Under the pieces are notes generated by a model. It had not been told where the DNA came from. It was given only the letters and a program-made list of their open reading frames with translations, and searched no databases. 52,097 nucleotides of DNA, taken from the NCBI GenBank assembly GCA_025997475.1, contig BNUQ01000009.1:1-52097 (forward strand), read 5' to 3'. Both the position numbers and the translations under genes were made by a program. Each line of letters starts with the position of its first letter. The first letter of the stretch is position 1. This stretch comes from Planctomycetales bacterium. Lineage in GTDB: Bacteria; Planctomycetota; SZUA-567. This document shows positions 49,858 through 52,097 of the stretch, one piece after another.

Positions 49858-50238
49858 ATGATTCTCGGCACCGGCGTGGACATTGTGGAAATCAAGCGCA
49901 TCCGGCAACTGCGGAAGAAGCACGGCGAGCGGTTTTTGCGCCATTGTTTCACCGAGCGGGAAATCGCGTATTGCCGGCAAAAGAAAAACGCCGACGAGTC
50001 GTTCGCGGCGCGCTTCGCGGCGAAAGAAGCGGTGATGAAGGCGCTCGGCACGGGTTGGAGCCGCGGCGTCGGTTTCACGAATATCGAAGTGGTCAAAAAA
50101 CCGGACGAGCCGCCGGTGGCGTTGTTGCACGGCAAAGCGGCGGAAAACCAGCGGCAACGCGGCATTTCCCATTTTTTACTGTCGCTGTCGCACTGCCAAA
50201 AATACGCCGTCGCGCAAGCCGTCGCCGTCAGCCAGTAA
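49858..50238 (+). CDS. acpS: Holo-ACP synthase
   Basis: A 126-residue AcpS, which transfers phosphopantetheine from CoA to acyl carrier protein. The magnesium site is GTGVDIVEIKRI (Asp8), the second motif is FAARFAAKEAVMKALGTG (Glu58), and LSLSHCQKYAVAQAVA closes the family. It would activate the ACP at 261-506. The ATG at 49858 follows an A-rich GGAAAATAAA leader. It is 63 bases downstream of the glycosyltransferase, on the same strand. Confidence 0.95.
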   Translation: MILGTGVDIVEIKRIRQLRKKHGERFLRHCFTEREIAYCRQKKNADESFAARFAAKEAVMKALGTGWSRGVGFTNIEVVKKPDEPPVALLHGKAAENQRQRGISHFLLSLSHCQKYAVAQAVAVSQ

Positions 50239-50370
50239 AGGCAAGGGGAGCGCCCGCAAAATTCTTAACGCTTAATTCTTAATTTTTAACGGCGCCGGAC
50301 TATAATCCCCGCCTTTCGTCGCCGGTTAAAGGCGACGAATTATTTTTTTTAGTCGGCGCGCAGGTGAAAA

Positions 50371-51252
50371 ATGCACAACATCAAACTGGCTTGTTACACC
50401 AATCCGTGGGGCAAAGACGGCTTTATTCAGGCGATTAAAGACATCGGCGGCGGCGGTTTCGACGGCGTGGAGTATTCGGCGCTTTACGTCGAAAGTTACC
50501 TCGACCGCCTGCACGTCTTTCAGGAAATCATCAACCGCGAAGAACTCGCCGTCGTCAATTTATTGCAGGGCATCGACTTGCTCGACGGCGAAAATTCCGA
50601 CTTGCAGGTCGAGCGCGGCATTGCCGCGGCGCGGTTCATCGCCGCCGCCGGCGCGAAACATCTGACCATTTTTCACGAACACGTCCGCGCCGCGCCGCCG
50701 ACCGAGGATGAATGGGGCGAAGCCGGCAAGACCTTGGACGAGCTTGCCGAACGTGTCCGCCAAGAACACGGCTTGCAACTCTGCTATCTGCCGCGCCTTT
50801 CGCGCTTGGAATTTTCGCGGCAGGATATTTTCCGCCTGCTTGCCGCGACCAATCCCGAATACGTGAAAATCGCGCTCGACACGGCGGAAATCACGCAAAT
50901 CGCGAATAACACGGCGGTAAAAAGTAAAGAGGTCAAAGCCGCCAAAGACGAAAAATCCGGTAAAAATATCGCCGTCGAAATTATCCGCGAAGCGTTCGAC
51001 CGCATCGGCATTTTGCGCTTTCGCGACGTTTCCGGCGCCAAGCGCAAGGCGAAAACGTTGGACGACGAGACCGTCGCGGCGCCGCGTTTCGGGCGCGGAG
51101 CGGTGGATTTCCCCGAAATTTGCCGATGGTTGGAAAAACTCAATTATCGCGGCTGGCTGACGGTGGACTTCGCCGGCGAAGCGCAACCGGCGGCGGACGC
51201 GATGACGCAGGCGTTCAGATATTTGGCGAAACACACGGTTTTGATGGACTGA
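50371..51252 (+). CDS. Sugar phosphate isomerase/epimerase-like TIM-barrel protein
   Basis: A 293-residue AP-endonuclease-2/xylose-isomerase-like TIM barrel. LACYTNPWGKDGFIQAIKDIGGGGFDGVEYSALYVESY, AAAGAKHLTIFHEH, EYVKIALDTAEITQIANN and LNYRGWLTVDFAGEAQPAADAMTQAFRYL are the strand/helix blocks of the family, including the conserved D in IALDTAE, and metal-ligand-like E/H residues. Family members epimerise or dehydrate sugars and inositols; the substrate is unknown. An insertion near 190-215 (KSKEVKAAKDEKSGKN) is Lys-rich. The ATG at 50371 follows CAGGTG. Confidence 0.82.
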   Translation: MHNIKLACYTNPWGKDGFIQAIKDIGGGGFDGVEYSALYVESYLDRLHVFQEIINREELAVVNLLQGIDLLDGENSDLQVERGIAAARFIAAAGAKHLTIFHEHVRAAPPTEDEWGEAGKTLDELAERVRQEHGLQLCYLPRLSRLEFSRQDIFRLLAATNPEYVKIALDTAEITQIANNTAVKSKEVKAAKDEKSGKNIAVEIIREAFDRIGILRFRDVSGAKRKAKTLDDETVAAPRFGRGAVDFPEICRWLEKLNYRGWLTVDFAGEAQPAADAMTQAFRYLAKHTVLMD

Positions 51253-51358
51253 AAAACAATTAACAATTCACAATTAACAATTGTGGCGTTTGACTATCAA
51301 ATTCGCTTCGCGAAATAGATATTCCACGATTTTTAATTTGTAATTTTTAATTTGTAAA
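51250..51358. repeat. Heptad-arm hairpin element, copy 13
   Basis: Left arm AACAATT, CACAATT, AACAATT; core GTGGCGTTTGACTATCAAAT, then TCGCTTCGCGAAATAGATAT; right arm TTTTTAA, TTTGTAA, TTTTTAA, TTTGTAA. The left and right heptads differ more than in other copies and pair only partly. It lies directly after the isomerase stop. Confidence 0.75.
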
Positions 51359-51371
51359 TTAAGGGGATACG

Positions 51372-51881
51372 ATGTTGCCCTTCAACGAGACCATTGACTT
51401 TACGCGGCGCAATATGCGCGTGCTGAAAGAACGGAAAAATCCGCTTTTTACTTTCGGACCGACGAAACTGCCGTATCTGTGTTTGACGGCGGTCGGTGAC
51501 GACACGTTGATTCGCGCCGGCGAAGTCGTTTCCGACAAGCCGAAAATCGTCATTCCGGGGCACGACTTTGAGTTTTCAGGCTTCGACGACGAGGATACGG
51601 ACGGCTGTTTGCCGGTGTTGATTGCGCGCGGCGTGAAAATGCCGACGGCGTCTTATACGAATAAAGAACAACCGGCGCGGCGCGTCAGCGACAATTTGGC
51701 GGCGGCGGCGGAACGCGAAATCGCGCGGCTGAACGACGCGAACGACACGCGCACCGGCGTCATTTGCGCGCCGGAACAGGTCTGGCGGCTGTCGCTGTTG
51801 CTGTATGTCGGGCAACAAATCGCCCGCAGTTCCGAATCTAACCTCGCCGAACATCTCGAACGTTTGCGCCTCGCGGAGTAG
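51372..51881 (+). CDS. Hypothetical protein (169 aa)
   Basis: I do not recognise a family. The protein has no signal or membrane helix. It starts FNETIDFTRRNMRVLKERKNPLFTFGPTKLPYLCLTAV, has a beta-rich middle (VVSDKPKIVIPGHDFEFSGF) and an acidic/helical C-terminal half (SDNLAAAAEREIARLNDANDTRTGVICAPEQVWRLSLLLYVGQQIARSSESNLAEHLERLRL). The AAGGGGATACG leader gives a good ribosome binding site 7 bases before the ATG. Gene-like codon use supports a real gene. It is separated from the upstream gene only by a heptad-arm element. Confidence 0.65.
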   Translation: MLPFNETIDFTRRNMRVLKERKNPLFTFGPTKLPYLCLTAVGDDTLIRAGEVVSDKPKIVIPGHDFEFSGFDDEDTDGCLPVLIARGVKMPTASYTNKEQPARRVSDNLAAAAEREIARLNDANDTRTGVICAPEQVWRLSLLLYVGQQIARSSESNLAEHLERLRLAE

Positions 51882-51893
51882 CGGCGCGAAGAG

Positions 51894-52097
51894 CAATTAC
51901 GAATTAAAAATTACAAATTACGAATGAAGAGCAGTTGGTAGTTAATAGTTGGTAGTTTTTAGTGGTGGAGTTTGACGGTCAAAGATGCGCTTCGCGCGCG
52001 CTTGCGGATTTGCCCATAAAAACTCCACCACTACCAACTAAAAACTACCGACTACCAACTCTTTTTCCGCCTAGTTGGTAGTTTTTAGTGGTGGAGT
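51894..52097. repeat. Heptad-arm hairpin elements, copy 14 and start of copy 15
   Basis: An AATTACA-type tract (51897-51925) precedes copy 14. Its left arm has units AGTTGGT, AGTTAAT, AGTTGGT, AGTTTTT, AGTGGTGGAG; its core is TTTGACGGTCAAAGATGCGC, then TTCGCGCGCG; and its right arm CTCCACCACT, ACCAACT, AAAAACT, ACCGACT, ACCAACT is almost exactly complementary. A further left arm (AGTTGGT, AGTTTTT, AGTGGTGGAG) starts at about 52073 and runs off the window. Confidence 0.88.

Noticed and set aside
7976..52097. Heptad elements as a CRISPR array or CRISPR-like repeat.
   Set aside because: They are scattered singly rather than clustered, have tandem units with no spacers, and no cas genes are present.

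Overview
The window is a stretch of bacterial chromosome carrying mostly housekeeping genes, each alone or in a short run, on both strands. Coding DNA is GC-rich, and many gaps are AT-rich and full of repeats. There is no rRNA, phage, CRISPR array or intact transposase. The mix (HU with a lysine/alanine-rich N-terminal tail, a DinG helicase with a fused exonuclease, a degenerate receiver fused to a DUF2225-like zinc module, a GH57 branching-type enzyme, several orphan conserved hypotheticals) would suit the Planctomycetes-Verrucomicrobia-Lentisphaerae neighbourhood. That placement is inferred from gene style only and is weak.

Layout. 1-8.1 kb: edge of an Rpn/PDDEXK_2-type gene, acyl carrier protein, a stand-alone MetH reactivation domain, guaB, a hypothetical, tRNA-Lys, an RluA-type pseudouridine synthase, rfbF, a DUF5610-like protein and HPr. 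8.2-16.5 kb: rpmG, a CPA2-type antiporter with a CBS pair, a NodB-type deacetylase, truA, a lipoprotein, a bile-acid/sodium-symporter-like protein, a pgsA-type synthase and a membrane protein. 16.5-25 kb: tRNA-Gly, a 5'-truncated glycosyltransferase, coaD, xseA, a wrecked RelE/Gp49-type toxin gene carrying a MITE, an agmatine deiminase, tRNA-Val, dinG and an endonuclease III-like protein. 25-39.4 kb: a second MITE, a GtrB-like glycosyltransferase, a CbiO-type ATPase, HU, a pseudo-receiver/zinc protein, a CrtI-like oxidoreductase, an EamA transporter, a degenerate SpoIIE-type protein, queA, ruvB, recR and a GH57 enzyme. 39.4-52 kb: a hybrid histidine kinase, hicA-hicB coupled to yebC, a DegP-type protease, rsmA, a YoeB-type toxin-antitoxin pair, thrC, a glycosyltransferase with a long tetranucleotide repeat, acpS, a TIM-barrel isomerase and a hypothetical.

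The strongest non-genic signal is a family of intergenic hairpins, about fifteen in 52 kb. Most have a shared core resembling GTGGAGTTTGA..TCAAA.TCGCTTCGCG, flanked by arms built from 7-bp tandem units. The 7-mer differs from copy to copy, yet the two arms of one copy are largely complementary. These elements provide stop codons and C-terminal tails for xseA, pgsA, queA and the SpoIIE-type gene. Two 163-bp TA-flanked MITEs, a nested palindromic family (three copies) and in-frame tandem repeats inside a deacetylase gene add to a picture of a chromosome shaped by small palindromic and tandem repeats.

The second strong signal is about 19.75 copies of AACG inside an intact glycosyltransferase gene at 48.7-49.8 kb, the classic layout of a phase-variable surface-glycan gene. 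Several proteins have lost key residues (the SpoIIE-type phosphatase domain, the receiver domain, the HPr Ser46 equivalent, an L33 zinc ligand, an endonuclease III-like catalytic Asp).
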